Origin: JBBDNV01 sp040877415
GTDB taxonomy: Bacteria; Planctomycetota; Planctomycetia; Pirellulales; PALSA-1355
Assembly: GCA_040877415.1 (NCBI GenBank)
Contig: JBBDNV010000163.1
Coordinates: 1-13,577 of the forward strand
DNA length: 13,577 bases
Reading direction: 5' to 3'
Shown here: positions 1-7,559 of the stretch, in pieces
How positions within the stretch are numbered: the first letter of the stretch is position 1
How the letters are laid out: each line of letters begins with the position of its first letter
Program-made: the position numbers and the translations under genes
Notes under the pieces: model-generated
The model's database searches: none
Told to the model about the DNA's origin: nothing
The model's input: only the letters and a program-made list of their open reading frames with translations

Positions 1-16
1 AGGAGGATGGGGGTCC

Positions 17-54
17 GGGGGAAGGGACCTTGGGGCCCGATGGTCTCTTCCCCC
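17..54. repeat. GC-rich hairpin with a 13-bp stem
   Basis: Bases 17-29 (GGGGGAAGGGACC) pair with 42-54 (GGTCTCTTCCCCC), giving 13 base pairs of which one is G.T, around a 12-base loop. There is no T-run on either side, so it is not a canonical intrinsic terminator. It could end transcription of a gene left of the window, or be a dispersed palindromic repeat. A GGGGGTCC just before it (9-16) resembles the motif found at 98-115. Confidence 0.55.
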
Positions 55-97
55 GCGACGGTCAAAGGCTAACGTCTTTCACCCACAGATTCCACCG

Positions 98-115
98 AGG
101 ACCCCTTTTTTCTTG
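98..115 (-). repeat. Short GGGGTCCT-type motif, copy 1
   Basis: Read on the minus strand this is CAAGAAAAAAGGGGTCCT. A related string, CAAGAAAGGTCGGGGTCCT, lies on the plus strand at 8531-8549. The two share CAAGAAA and GGGGTCCT with a variable middle. Motifs of this kind recur as short dispersed repeats in G+C-rich environmental bacteria; that this is one is inference from two copies. Confidence 0.35.
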
Positions 116-263
116 CTCCAAACTCCGCGCGCCGCTAGAGTGTTTCTAATGCCGAGCCACGGTTGGGCTCGACGCGCCAAACACGAGCGCGGCGTCTCGT
201 ACGCTGCCTCTCCCGCCCGGAGAGACGGAAACGAGCGCGGCGCAATATCCTCCACGATGCTTT

Positions 264-270
264 CGAGGTG
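264..270 (+). promoter_or_regulatory. Ribosome binding site that decides the hydrolase start
   Basis: CGAGGTG, with a GAGG core at 265-268, lies a few bases before the ATG at 275. The in-frame ATGs at 113 and 257 have no purine-rich site in front of them. Only the 275 start places a clean Sec signal peptide at the N-terminus. Confidence 0.6.
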
Positions 271-274
271 CCCT

Positions 275-1261
275 ATGCGCAAACGACTGCGCTGGTTCAT
301 TGGTCCGCTTTTGTGTTTCGCGCTGGTGGCAAGTTACGCCGCGGCTCAACGGCCCGCGGAAAACTTCACGCCCCCCGATGACGTGGCTTTTCGCAAAGCC
401 ACGATCACGAGCGAGGGCACGCGCATGGCCGCGGAGGTCTTTTCGCCCAAAAAGCCCGCCACCGAGAAGCTGCCCACGATCGTCATGTCGCACGGCTGGG
501 GCGGCACGGCGGCCCTGCTGCGGAGTGAAGCCGTGGTCTTCGCCCGGGCGGGCTATCTGGTGGTCACGTTCGACTATCGAGGCTGGGGAGCCAGCGATTC
601 CCGCGTGTTTCTCACCAGTCCGCAGCCGCCGCGCTCGAGCGATCGGCGCTTCACGGCCGAAGTCGAGGAAGTCCGCGAAGTGGTCGACCCGATCGATCAG
701 ACCACCGACCTGGCAAACGCCGTCAGTTGGGTCTACGGCGAGCCCGAGTGCGATCGCGATCGGATCGGGCTGTGGGGCAGCAGTTACTCGGGCGGGCACG
801 TCGTCTATGTGGCGGCTCGCGATCCGCGCGTCAAGGCCACGGTCAGCCAGGTTCCGGCCCTCGATTCTCGGCAAGTCGTGCTGGCCGGCCCAGAGCGCGC
901 AACAACGTTCTCCGAAGCGGCGGCCCGCGCGCACGGCCTCTTGGGCTATCCGCCCCCCGGCGCACGCGTGATCGGAAACCTGCGCGGCGCTCCGATTCGC
1001 GAAAAGCTGGTGCAGTACGCGCCGGTGGAAGACGCCGCGCGCGCCGGCCACTGCGCCATGCTCTTCGTATTGGCCGAAAACGAGGAGCTGTTCGACAATA
1101 AGGACCACGGCATCCTGGCCCACGCGCGCGCCACCGGTCCCAAAAAGCTGGTCATTATTCCCGGCATCACGCACTACGGCGTCTACCTGCAGGCCCGCAA
1201 ACAAGCTCAACAGTTGGCCCTCGACTGGTACGACGAGCACTTGAAAGGAGCGGGGAAGTAA
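275..1261 (+). CDS. Secreted alpha/beta hydrolase (CocE/S15 or dienelactone-hydrolase type)
   Basis: Predicted exported serine hydrolase of 328 residues. The open frame extends back to 113, but the ATG at 275 is chosen because GAGG precedes it and the first 24 residues form a Sec signal (MRKRLRW, a hydrophobic core, then YAAA before Gln25). The alpha/beta-hydrolase fold is shown by HGWGG near residues 73-77 (oxyanion-hole loop), FDYRGWGASD near 99-108, and the nucleophile elbow GSSYSGG, which fits the G-x-S-Y-x-G pattern of CocE/X-Pro dipeptidyl peptidase relatives, with Ser170 as nucleophile. The probable catalytic His is His300 in GITHYG, and the acid lies in the AENEELFD stretch near 266-273. 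The substrate cannot be read from the sequence; an ester, lactone or peptide bond is possible. It converges on the gene at 1422-2378 and appears monocistronic. Confidence 0.85.
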   Translation: MRKRLRWFIGPLLCFALVASYAAAQRPAENFTPPDDVAFRKATITSEGTRMAAEVFSPKKPATEKLPTIVMSHGWGGTAALLRSEAVVFARAGYLVVTFDYRGWGASDSRVFLTSPQPPRSSDRRFTAEVEEVREVVDPIDQTTDLANAVSWVYGEPECDRDRIGLWGSSYSGGHVVYVAARDPRVKATVSQVPALDSRQVVLAGPERATTFSEAAARAHGLLGYPPPGARVIGNLRGAPIREKLVQYAPVEDAARAGHCAMLFVLAENEELFDNKDHGILAHARATGPKKLVIIPGITHYGVYLQARKQAQQLALDWYDEHLKGAGK

Positions 1262-1301
1262 ACGGGTTGTCCTGTTGGCCGGCGAAACGCGGCGACGGCA
1301 T

Positions 1302-1376
1302 CCCCCGGCAAAGCCGGGGGCTAAACGCGCACGCTGCGACGCCGATTCCCCTGTTAGCCCCTGGCTTTGCCGGGGG
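1302..1376. repeat. REP/BIME-like pair of inverted palindromes
   Basis: The left arm (1302-1324) and right arm (1354-1376) are reverse complements over 23 bases with one mismatch, at 1362, separated by 29 bases. Each arm is itself a hairpin: CCCCCGGC-AAA-GCCGGGGG on the left, and GCCCCTGGC with its partner GCCGGGGG on the right. Each ends in CTAA or TTAG on the inner side. The element fills the gap between two convergent genes, so it could also act as a two-way terminator. No transposase is adjacent. Confidence 0.8.
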
Positions 1377-1421
1377 ACTTTTTCGCGCCGTCGACGGGAT
1401 GAAGCCGTGTCCCGCGACGCG

Positions 1422-2378
1422 TCACCGCGCCAATTGCTTCAGCCGCAGTTGCACGTCGGCCACGGTTTTTTCGGCCTCTTCGAGTTCCTTGCTGGCCTCG
1501 GGATTGGATTTCTTGCCCGCAAACAGACCGACGGCCTCGCTCGATATGGTCTCAAGCACGCACGGCTTTTGCGGCTGGGCGGCCAGCAATTTCGCGTGCG
1601 TCTCCTGGGCGCGGCGAAGATCTTCGGCCAGCGAGGCGGCTGCGGCGTCGCCCGCCAGGCACATGCCCACTTCGGCCACGCGTGTGCCGGCCGGCACGAT
1701 CGCGGTGGAGAAAAACGAGTCCTTGTTGGCCCGGGCCGCGCATGAGATCGTGCACACGTCGCCGTGCCAGCCCTTGGGCACCGTGGCCAGGAAGGTGAAT
1801 TCCTTGGCCCCTTCGAGCGAACCGGCCCGCGAGGGACGCAGCCGGAAGAACACCCCGTGCTCGCGGTCCGTCGTGCCGCTGGCGACGACGAGCTCCTTGG
1901 CCGCGATTTGCCGGTAGTGACTGGATTCCGAGTTTTTCGAGCTCTGGCTCAGCGTGCCGCCCAGCGCCAAGAGTTTATACACCACGTGCACGTCGGCGCC
2001 CGCCGCCTGGGCCTTTTCCGTGGCATCCCTGATTTCGATCTGATCGTCGGCCACGGCGCTTTCCAGCGTCGTGTTGGGAAGATAGTCCTGGAACCGCACG
2101 TGCTTGTCGGGGCAGTTGATGTTGTACACAAAGTCGACGATTTCCGCCTCGGTACCCGACGCCATGCGCGCCGAGATGCGCATCTTGCCCTCGATCACCT
2201 TCAAGTACTCGTGCGCTGCGAATTCGGGCGGAGTCACTTCGCGGCATTCGATGCTTTCGGGAAGATCGAAGACGATCTCGGCGGCAAACGACCGCGAAGT
2301 CGACGTGCCGGCGGCGAAAAAGGCGGCTAAAAAACACGCGGCCACGCTCACGATGCGCGGAGAGTTGCAATCGGTCAT
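1422..2378 (-). CDS. Secreted protein of unknown function
   Basis: I do not recognise a family. The frame is open to an ATG at 2405, but the ATG at 2378 is chosen because GGAGGAG (2386-2392) sits seven bases before it, giving 318 residues. The N-terminus is a Sec signal peptide with cleavage likely after SFAA, near residue 33. The mature chain has a mixed alpha/beta composition with Cys at about 45, 89, 209, 213, 240 and 273, which would suit disulfides in an exported protein. Residues 195-210 (FTFLATVPKGWHGDVC) look like a beta-rich segment. A charged helix at about 293-316 (EASKELEEAEKTVADVQLRL) has coiled-coil character. It lies downstream of the gamma-glutamyltranspeptidase on the same strand, but 322 bases away, so co-transcription is uncertain. 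Codon use and the strong ribosome site support a real gene. Confidence 0.8.
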   Translation of the reverse strand: MTDCNSPRIVSVAACFLAAFFAAGTSTSRSFAAEIVFDLPESIECREVTPPEFAAHEYLKVIEGKMRISARMASGTEAEIVDFVYNINCPDKHVRFQDYLPNTTLESAVADDQIEIRDATEKAQAAGADVHVVYKLLALGGTLSQSSKNSESSHYRQIAAKELVVASGTTDREHGVFFRLRPSRAGSLEGAKEFTFLATVPKGWHGDVCTISCAARANKDSFFSTAIVPAGTRVAEVGMCLAGDAAAASLAEDLRRAQETHAKLLAAQPQKPCVLETISSEAVGLFAGKKSNPEASKELEEAEKTVADVQLRLKQLAR

Positions 2379-2385
2379 AAGCCGG

Positions 2386-2392
2386 CTCCTCC
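2386..2392 (-). promoter_or_regulatory. Ribosome binding site that fixes the start at 2378
   Basis: On the minus strand this reads GGAGGAG, a near-perfect Shine-Dalgarno sequence, with seven bases to the ATG at 2378. The upstream in-frame ATG at 2405 would place the site inside the coding frame, so it is rejected. Confidence 0.75.
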
Positions 2393-2594
2393 AATGTTCC
2401 GTCATGGGGTTGATAGGCTCGAACGCGTAATGCTATGCACGCGCGTCAAGGGACGCCCGAAATCAGACGCCGTGCTTATCGCGTGCGCGCGTCGCTTGCG
2501 CTGCATGCATCGGCCACATTGCCCAGCGCGATGTCCCCGTAAGTCGCGCATCGGCACGCAAATGAGATGGATAGCTCGCGCCGCTGCCAGCGTG

Positions 2595-2615
2595 CCCGGC
2601 TAGGATCGAGCCGGG
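2595..2615. terminator. Possible hairpin terminator after gamma-glutamyltranspeptidase
   Basis: The perfect 7-bp stem CCCGGCT/AGCCGGG has a 7-base loop. It is the only good stem between the transpeptidase stop and the next gene. There is no downstream T-tract, so it may equally be a palindromic repeat. Confidence 0.3.
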
Positions 2616-2700
2616 GGCCTATTCAATTCGGGCAAGCAAATCCGAGTTTGCCGACCAGCGCGACAATTGCCGTGCCCGAGCGACTGGAAGCATGCGCTGG

Positions 2701-4425
2701 TCAATAGCCGGCGGCGCTGCCGCTCGTGCGGCGGTCGGCGGCGGCGACGATCTCGTTCGTCTTAGGATCGATCCAGATGGAATGCGCGTCGCCCTGCTGC
2801 GCGGGCTTGGGGGCAAACTTGTGGCCGATCTCGCGCAGCCGCTCGATCGCCGCCGGGTGATCTTCCAATAGCGCCGGTTCGATACGAACCAGATCGGGAA
2901 ACCACCCGTGGTGCAGCCGCGGCGCGTCGACCGCGCTCGTGATTTCCATGTCAAAATCGACCACGTTGACGACCATGCACAGCACGGTGTTGATGATCGT
3001 GCGACCGCCGGGGCTGCCGGTGATCAACAAGGTTCGGCCGTCGCGCCGCACGACCACCGGGCACATCGAGCTGAGCATCCGTTTGCCCGGCGCAACGTCG
3101 TTGGGCGGCGTGCCGACTCGCCCGCTGGTGTTGGTGACGCCCGGCAGCCAATTGAAATCGTTCATCTCGTCGTTGAGGAGAAATCCCCCGCCCGGCACGA
3201 CCACGCGGCTGCCCCAGCCGCTTTCGAGCGTGTAGGTCAGGCTTACGGCGGTTCGGTCGCCGTCGATCACAGAGAGGTGCGTCGTCTGTTCGCTCTCGGT
3301 GGTGATCTTGATGTCGCCGGCCAGCTCGATGCTCGGCGTTGCACGATTCGGATCGATGGTGGCCGCAAGTTGTCTGGCATACGCCTTTTCCAGCGGTTTC
3401 CCCGGGATCGTAGTCATCGATGGGTCACCTAAATAGGCGGCCCGATCGCGGTACGCGCGCCGCATGCTCTCAATCATCAAGTGCAGCGTTTCGGCCGACC
3501 AGCGGCCGCGCGAGCGCAGGTCGAATGTTTCCAGAATGTTCAACTCCTCCGCCAACGTGGTTCCGCCGGAAGAGGACGGCGGGACGGCCAGAATCTCGCA
3601 GCCGCGATAGCTCGCGCGAACCGGCTCTCGGACGATGGGCCGATACGCCGCCAGGTCGGCCTCGGTCACGAGTCCGCCGCCTCGCTGCATTTCGGCCGCG
3701 ATCAATTGGGCGACGGCTCCCGTGTAAAATCCATCGGCCCCGTGGTCGGCGATGCGGGTCAACACGTCGGCCAATTCCCCTTGCACCAGCCGATCGCCGG
3801 CGCGCCACGGCCGTGTGTCGGCGCGGCCAAAGGTTCGGTGCAGCGCGGCGAATTGCTCCTTATCGGAGCCGGCCAACACTTTGTTCAAGTCCGTGGCCAC
3901 GGCCGCGTCGAGCTCGAACCCGCCGCGGGCCACCTGCACGGCCGGCAAAACCAACTCGCGCCACGGCAGTTTTCCCAGGCGTTGGTGCGCAAGCGCCAAT
4001 CCACGCACCGTGCCGGGCACGCCCACGCGGCGATGCGGCGTGCGGCCGGACTTTTGGACGAACGTGTCGCGGCCAGCCGCGGCCGGCGCGACTTCTCGAA
4101 AATCGAACGCCACGCTCCCCGCGCCGTCGCGGGGCACGACCAGCATGTATCCCCCGCCGCCGATATTGCCCGCCACCGGATACGTGACCGCCAGCGCAAA
4201 CGCCGTGGCCACGGCCGCGTCAACGGCGCTGCCGCCGCGCTGGAGCGTTTGCACGCCAATCTCCGACGCGTAGGCGTTGACGCTGACCACGGCGCCGTTT
4301 TCACAGCGAACCACGCCGGCGTCCGCCGTGTTGCGGGCCGCGGCGGCCAATACGCTCGAGCCGGCCAGCAACAGCAGGCAGATCGCGTGACGGATGATCG
4401 TGGGAATGGCTCGCCAATTCGTCAT
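2701..4425 (-). CDS. ggt: Gamma-glutamyltranspeptidase (glutathione hydrolase)
   Basis: Splits the gamma-glutamyl bond of glutathione and related compounds, releasing or transferring glutamate; expected outside the cytoplasmic membrane. The protein has 574 residues, usual for the family. Residues 1-30 form a Sec signal (hydrophobic ICLLLLAGSSVLAAAA). Family motifs occur in order: Arg110 in FDFREVAP (glutamate alpha-carboxylate binding), GVPGTV at 135-140, PPSSSGG at 282-288, the autoprocessing site SEQTTHLS with Thr381 as the new N-terminal nucleophile, Asp423 in NDEMNDF, Ser452-Ser453 in RMLSSM, and GSPGG at 470-474. Self-cleavage before Thr381 would give a small subunit of about 194 residues. 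An AGGA stands about seven bases before the ATG at 4425. The gene is divergent from the sulfatase at 4522. All key residues are present, so it is predicted active. Confidence 0.95.
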   Translation of the reverse strand: MTNWRAIPTIIRHAICLLLLAGSSVLAAAARNTADAGVVRCENGAVVSVNAYASEIGVQTLQRGGSAVDAAVATAFALAVTYPVAGNIGGGGYMLVVPRDGAGSVAFDFREVAPAAAGRDTFVQKSGRTPHRRVGVPGTVRGLALAHQRLGKLPWRELVLPAVQVARGGFELDAAVATDLNKVLAGSDKEQFAALHRTFGRADTRPWRAGDRLVQGELADVLTRIADHGADGFYTGAVAQLIAAEMQRGGGLVTEADLAAYRPIVREPVRASYRGCEILAVPPSSSGGTTLAEELNILETFDLRSRGRWSAETLHLMIESMRRAYRDRAAYLGDPSMTTIPGKPLEKAYARQLAATIDPNRATPSIELAGDIKITTESEQTTHLSVIDGDRTAVSLTYTLESGWGSRVVVPGGGFLLNDEMNDFNWLPGVTNTSGRVGTPPNDVAPGKRMLSSMCPVVVRRDGRTLLITGSPGGRTIINTVLCMVVNVVDFDMEITSAVDAPRLHHGWFPDLVRIEPALLEDHPAAIERLREIGHKFAPKPAQQGDAHSIWIDPKTNEIVAAADRRTSGSAAGY

Positions 4426-4521
4426 GCCACAATCCTAGTCGATGGGCACACCGCCCGCGATGCGTGCGGCCCGGTTTTGCGGAGGATTGACGGCCGCTTT
4501 CGCGCCCATGACAATGCGAGC

Positions 4522-5982
4522 ATGATTCGCGTGCTCGCCCACGGCTCGCTGGTTTGGTTGTTGGCCGTGCAGATTGCCGCGGCCGCCGATGCCTCGTCAC
4601 CCAACGTCGTCATCATTTTTTGCGACGATCTGGGCTACGGCGACATCGGACCTTTCGGGGCCAAGGATTACGCCACGCCGAACCTGGATCGGATGGCCCG
4701 CGACGGCATCCGCTTCACGCGCTTTTACGTGGCCCAGGCGGTGTGTTCGGCTTCGCGCGCGGCGCTCTTGACCGGCTGCTATCCGAATCGGATCGGCATT
4801 CGCGGGGCGCTTGGCCCGCAGGCCAAGGTGGGCATCAGCGGCGACGAGATGACGCTGGCCGAAGTCGTCAAGCAGCGCGATTACGCCACGGCGATTTTCG
4901 GCAAGTGGCACCTCGGCCATCACCCGCAGTTCCTGCCGGTGCGCCACGGTTTCGACGAATACTTTGGGCTGCCGTATTCGAACGACATGTGGCCCTATCA
5001 CCCGGGCTTGTTGCACCTGCCGCCGGCCGAGCGAAAGGGGCGCGGCTTTCCCGATCTGCCGATGATCGAAGGCGACCGGGTCGTCGATTCGGAAGTCACG
5101 GCCGACGACGAGCGGCAGCTTACCACGTGGTACACCGAACGGGCCGTCAAATTCATCGACCGCAACAAGGACCGCCCGTTCTTGCTGTATGTGGCCCACA
5201 GCATGCCGCACGTGCCGCTGTTTGTGAGCGACAAGTTTCAGGACAAAACGAAGCGGGGTTTGTTCGGCGACGTGATCGAGGAGATCGACTGGTCGGTCGG
5301 CCAGATTCTCGGCGCGCTCGCCAGGCACGGCCTCGACGAGCGGACGCTGGTGATTTTCACGTCGGACAACGGTCCGTGGCTCAGCTACGGCGATCACTGC
5401 GGCACGGCCGGTCCTTTGCGCGAAGGCAAGGGCACGAGCTGGGAAGGGGGCGTACGCGTGCCGTTCCTGGCTCGCTTTAGCGGCACAATTCCCGCCGGAA
5501 GCGTGTGTACCGAGCCGGCCATGACGATCGACTTGATGCCCACTATCGACCGATTGGTCGGCGCCGAGCTGCCGAAGCACAAGATCGACGGGCTCGACGT
5601 CTGGCCCCTGTTGTCGGGCCGGCCCGGCGCCAAGAATCCGCACGAGGCCTACTACTTCTACTACGCCGATAACGAGCTGCAAGCCGTGATGAGCGGCTCG
5701 AAGAAGCTTTATCTGCCGCACACCTATCGCACGCTTGCCGGCCGGGAAGGGGGCAAGGGCGGCATGCCCGTTCCTTACCAACAGCGAACCCTCACCCAGC
5801 CCGAGCTGTACGACGTCGGAGCGGACATCGGCGAGACATCCGACATTGCCGCGGCGAATCCCGACGTCGTCGAGCGCCTGTTGGCGATCGCCGAAACGGC
5901 CCGCAACGATCTGGGCGACTCACTCACGGGCCGCGTCGGCGTCGGCGTCCGTCCGTCGGGCCGTTTGGCGAACGGTCAGTAG
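4522..5982 (+). CDS. Secreted arylsulfatase (formylglycine-dependent)
   Basis: Hydrolyses a sulfate ester, probably on a polysaccharide or small aryl/carbohydrate sulfate, outside the cytoplasm. It has 486 residues. The frame stays open far upstream, but that part is only antisense to the transpeptidase; the ATG at 4522 starts a short Sec signal (MIRVLAHGSLVWLLAVQIAAAADA). Sulfatase landmarks: Asp35-Asp36 in FCDDLGYGD (calcium ligands); Cys75 in CSASR, the site converted to formylglycine, followed by ALLTG; Lys128 and His130 in GKWHLGHH; His226 and His230 in AHSMPHVP; Asp282-Asn283 in SDNGP; Lys303 in REGKGTSWEGG. All catalytic positions are intact. The C-terminus includes the usual QPELYDVGADIGE segment. 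There is no good ribosome site; the start overlaps the stop of a tiny upstream frame (ATGA at 4522-4525). The precise substrate cannot be inferred. Confidence 0.93.
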   Translation: MIRVLAHGSLVWLLAVQIAAAADASSPNVVIIFCDDLGYGDIGPFGAKDYATPNLDRMARDGIRFTRFYVAQAVCSASRAALLTGCYPNRIGIRGALGPQAKVGISGDEMTLAEVVKQRDYATAIFGKWHLGHHPQFLPVRHGFDEYFGLPYSNDMWPYHPGLLHLPPAERKGRGFPDLPMIEGDRVVDSEVTADDERQLTTWYTERAVKFIDRNKDRPFLLYVAHSMPHVPLFVSDKFQDKTKRGLFGDVIEEIDWSVGQILGALARHGLDERTLVIFTSDNGPWLSYGDHCGTAGPLREGKGTSWEGGVRVPFLARFSGTIPAGSVCTEPAMTIDLMPTIDRLVGAELPKHKIDGLDVWPLLSGRPGAKNPHEAYYFYYADNELQAVMSGSKKLYLPHTYRTLAGREGGKGGMPVPYQQRTLTQPELYDVGADIGETSDIAAANPDVVERLLAIAETARNDLGDSLTGRVGVGVRPSGRLANGQ

Positions 5983-6003
5983 CCTGTCCTACCGGAAAAA
6001 CAA

Positions 6004-6027
6004 CATGCTCACGCCGGCGTGCGCATG
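6004..6027. repeat. 24-base near-perfect palindrome between convergent genes
   Basis: CATGCTCACGCC (6004-6015) is the reverse complement of GGCGTGCGCATG (6016-6027) except for one T/C pair. The core CACGCCGGCGTG is a perfect 12-base palindrome. It lies in the 76-base gap between the convergent stops at 5982 and 6059. It may be a two-way transcription stop, though it lacks T-runs. Confidence 0.55.
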
Positions 6028-6058
6028 GCACGCGAAAACCCGGGCGCGACGCACCCGC

Positions 6059-7408
6059 TCATACCAACCCAACCACGCCCTGGCGATCTTCGAGCAGGTA
6101 CTGGGGACGGCCGTTGTGGTCGCGGATCGTCGTCGCCGGGTCGATTCCCAGCACGGGGTAGAGGGTCGCCAGCACGTTTTGCATTCCGATCGGCGTGCCG
6201 ACGACTCGCTCACCGCGGGCGTCGGTGGCGCCGATCACCTGGCCGGTCTTCAATCCACCGCCGGCGACCCACAGGAAACCGGCCTCCGGCCAGTGGCTGC
6301 GACCGTCGGGCGTGATGTCTCCGATGCGTGGTGTGCGGCCGAACTCGCCGCCCATCAGCACCACCACGTCTTCGAGCAGTCCGCGCTCGTCCAGATCGGT
6401 CACCAGCGCGTAGAGCGCCTGGTCCAGCGGCGGCACGAGCTTGCCCAGCGTGGCGAAATTATCGCGATGGGTATCCCAGCCGCCGGTCGTGAAACAGCCG
6501 GTCACGACCGAAACGCCCGCTTCGATCAGCCGGCGAGCCTCGAGCAGCATTCGCCCGGGATGAACGCCATAGGGGAACGGTCCGTCCCCATAGCGGGCGC
6601 GAACGTCGGGGGGCTCCTTTTCAATGTCGAAGGCGTCGCGCACCTTGCCGGAAGTGACGATCTCCAGGGCCCGGGTCTGAAAGGCGTCGATGCCCGTGCC
6701 GAAGCCGGTGCGGTCCAGGTCCCGGCGCATCGAGTCGAATGCGTGGAGCAGATCGCGTCGATTCCCCAGCCGCAGCGCGGTGACCTCCGGCCGGCGCCCC
6801 ATGTTGTCCAGCGCCTCCTGGGAATTACCGCTGCCGGCGCGGAAAGGCTCGTGCTCGACGCCGGCATAGTAGGCCCGTTCCCAATCCGGCTGGTTCCACA
6901 AGCTGACATACGGGGGAATGACCGAGTCGCGCGGGCGCAAGCGGCTGACGACCGAGCCGACCGCGGGGCGCCGGGCCTCGCCGTGAACGCTGGCGCGCGG
7001 CGATTCCTGCCAGGGATAGCCGCTGTAAAATTCGTTGCCCGTGTGCAAATGCGCAAGCCGGGCGCCGCGCAGGATCGTGAACTTGTCCGCGATCTTGGCC
7101 TGCATCGGCATCAGCTCACAGATTTCCATGCCCGGCACGTTGGTGCGGATCGGGTTGAATACGCCGCGGTACTCGCGGGGGGCGTCGGGCTTCATGTCGT
7201 ACATGTCCAAGTGCGACGGGCCGCCGCTGAGAAAGATCATGATGATCGACTTCTGGCGGAGCTTGCCCGCGGTCGGATTTTCGGCTCGCAATTGGAGCAC
7301 GTCGCCCAAGGTCAGTCCGCCCATCGCCAGGGCTCCCACGCGCAGGAAGCTGCGCCGCGTGACAACGTCACAACAGGTGGCGGAACTCGCGTACTGGATC
7401 GCCCTCAT
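6059..7408 (-). CDS. DUF1501 family protein, Tat-exported
   Basis: A 449-residue member of the DUF1501 family, related to the alkaline phosphatase/sulfatase superfamily and greatly expanded in planctomycetes; the function is not established. The frame reaches back to 7498, but the ATG at 7408 is chosen because GGGAGAG (7413-7419) precedes it and the N-terminus then carries a twin-arginine signal, TRRSFLRVGA, at residues 17-26 followed by a weakly hydrophobic stretch. Family motifs: LSGGPSHLDMYD (60-71), GGWDTH (309-314), GEFGRTPRI (354-362) and GRSHWP (369-374). His and Asp residues in these motifs probably bind metal. In planctomycetes such genes often follow DUF1553/DUF1549 cytochrome-like partners. 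None is here; the upstream same-strand neighbour is a DUF1559 gene 151 bases away. No defects are visible. Confidence 0.93.
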   Translation of the reverse strand: MRAIQYASSATCCDVVTRRSFLRVGALAMGGLTLGDVLQLRAENPTAGKLRQKSIIMIFLSGGPSHLDMYDMKPDAPREYRGVFNPIRTNVPGMEICELMPMQAKIADKFTILRGARLAHLHTGNEFYSGYPWQESPRASVHGEARRPAVGSVVSRLRPRDSVIPPYVSLWNQPDWERAYYAGVEHEPFRAGSGNSQEALDNMGRRPEVTALRLGNRRDLLHAFDSMRRDLDRTGFGTGIDAFQTRALEIVTSGKVRDAFDIEKEPPDVRARYGDGPFPYGVHPGRMLLEARRLIEAGVSVVTGCFTTGGWDTHRDNFATLGKLVPPLDQALYALVTDLDERGLLEDVVVLMGGEFGRTPRIGDITPDGRSHWPEAGFLWVAGGGLKTGQVIGATDARGERVVGTPIGMQNVLATLYPVLGIDPATTIRDHNGRPQYLLEDRQGVVGLV

Positions 7409-7412
7409 GTGA

Positions 7413-7419
7413 CTCTCCC
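7413..7419 (-). promoter_or_regulatory. Ribosome binding site that fixes the DUF1501 start
   Basis: On the minus strand this reads GGGAGAG, four bases before the ATG at 7408. It argues against the longer in-frame start at 7498, which would bury the Tat signal 30 residues into the protein. Confidence 0.6.
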
Positions 7420-7559
7420 ATGACAACTTGTAAAAGGACCCCAATTGGGCTGGAAACCATCCATCCCAAGGCAAAAACGCCCGCGCTAGCAGCGGCACTC
7501 AGACGTAAGTTATCCTCACTTTCCGGCGAAGCTCAAGTCCTGGACGGGTCGAACGCGTG

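Larger units (their letters stand above)
2379..2700. other. Intergenic gap with one hairpin
   Basis: No supported gene lies in these 322 bases. The only clear structure is a hairpin, CCCGGCT (2595-2601) with AGCCGGG (2609-2615), around a 7-base loop. It lies about 86-106 bases past the gamma-glutamyltranspeptidase stop. It has no T-run, so its role as a terminator is only possible. The ribosome site for the downstream gene lies at the left end of the gap. No convincing promoter was seen. Confidence 0.6.

Noticed and set aside
146..1240. 364-residue minus-strand open frame opposite the alpha/beta hydrolase
   Set aside because: The sense strand carries a signal peptide and catalytic motifs; the antisense frame has none.
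3481..4521. Plus-strand open frame in phase with the sulfatase that would give an 833-residue protein
   Set aside because: It is the antisense of the transpeptidase gene, has arginine- and alanine-rich sequence without domains, and the sulfatase signal peptide begins only at 4522.
5735..7423. 562-residue plus-strand open frame across the sulfatase end and the DUF1501 gene
   Set aside because: It is out of phase with the sulfatase and antisense to DUF1501; a shadow.
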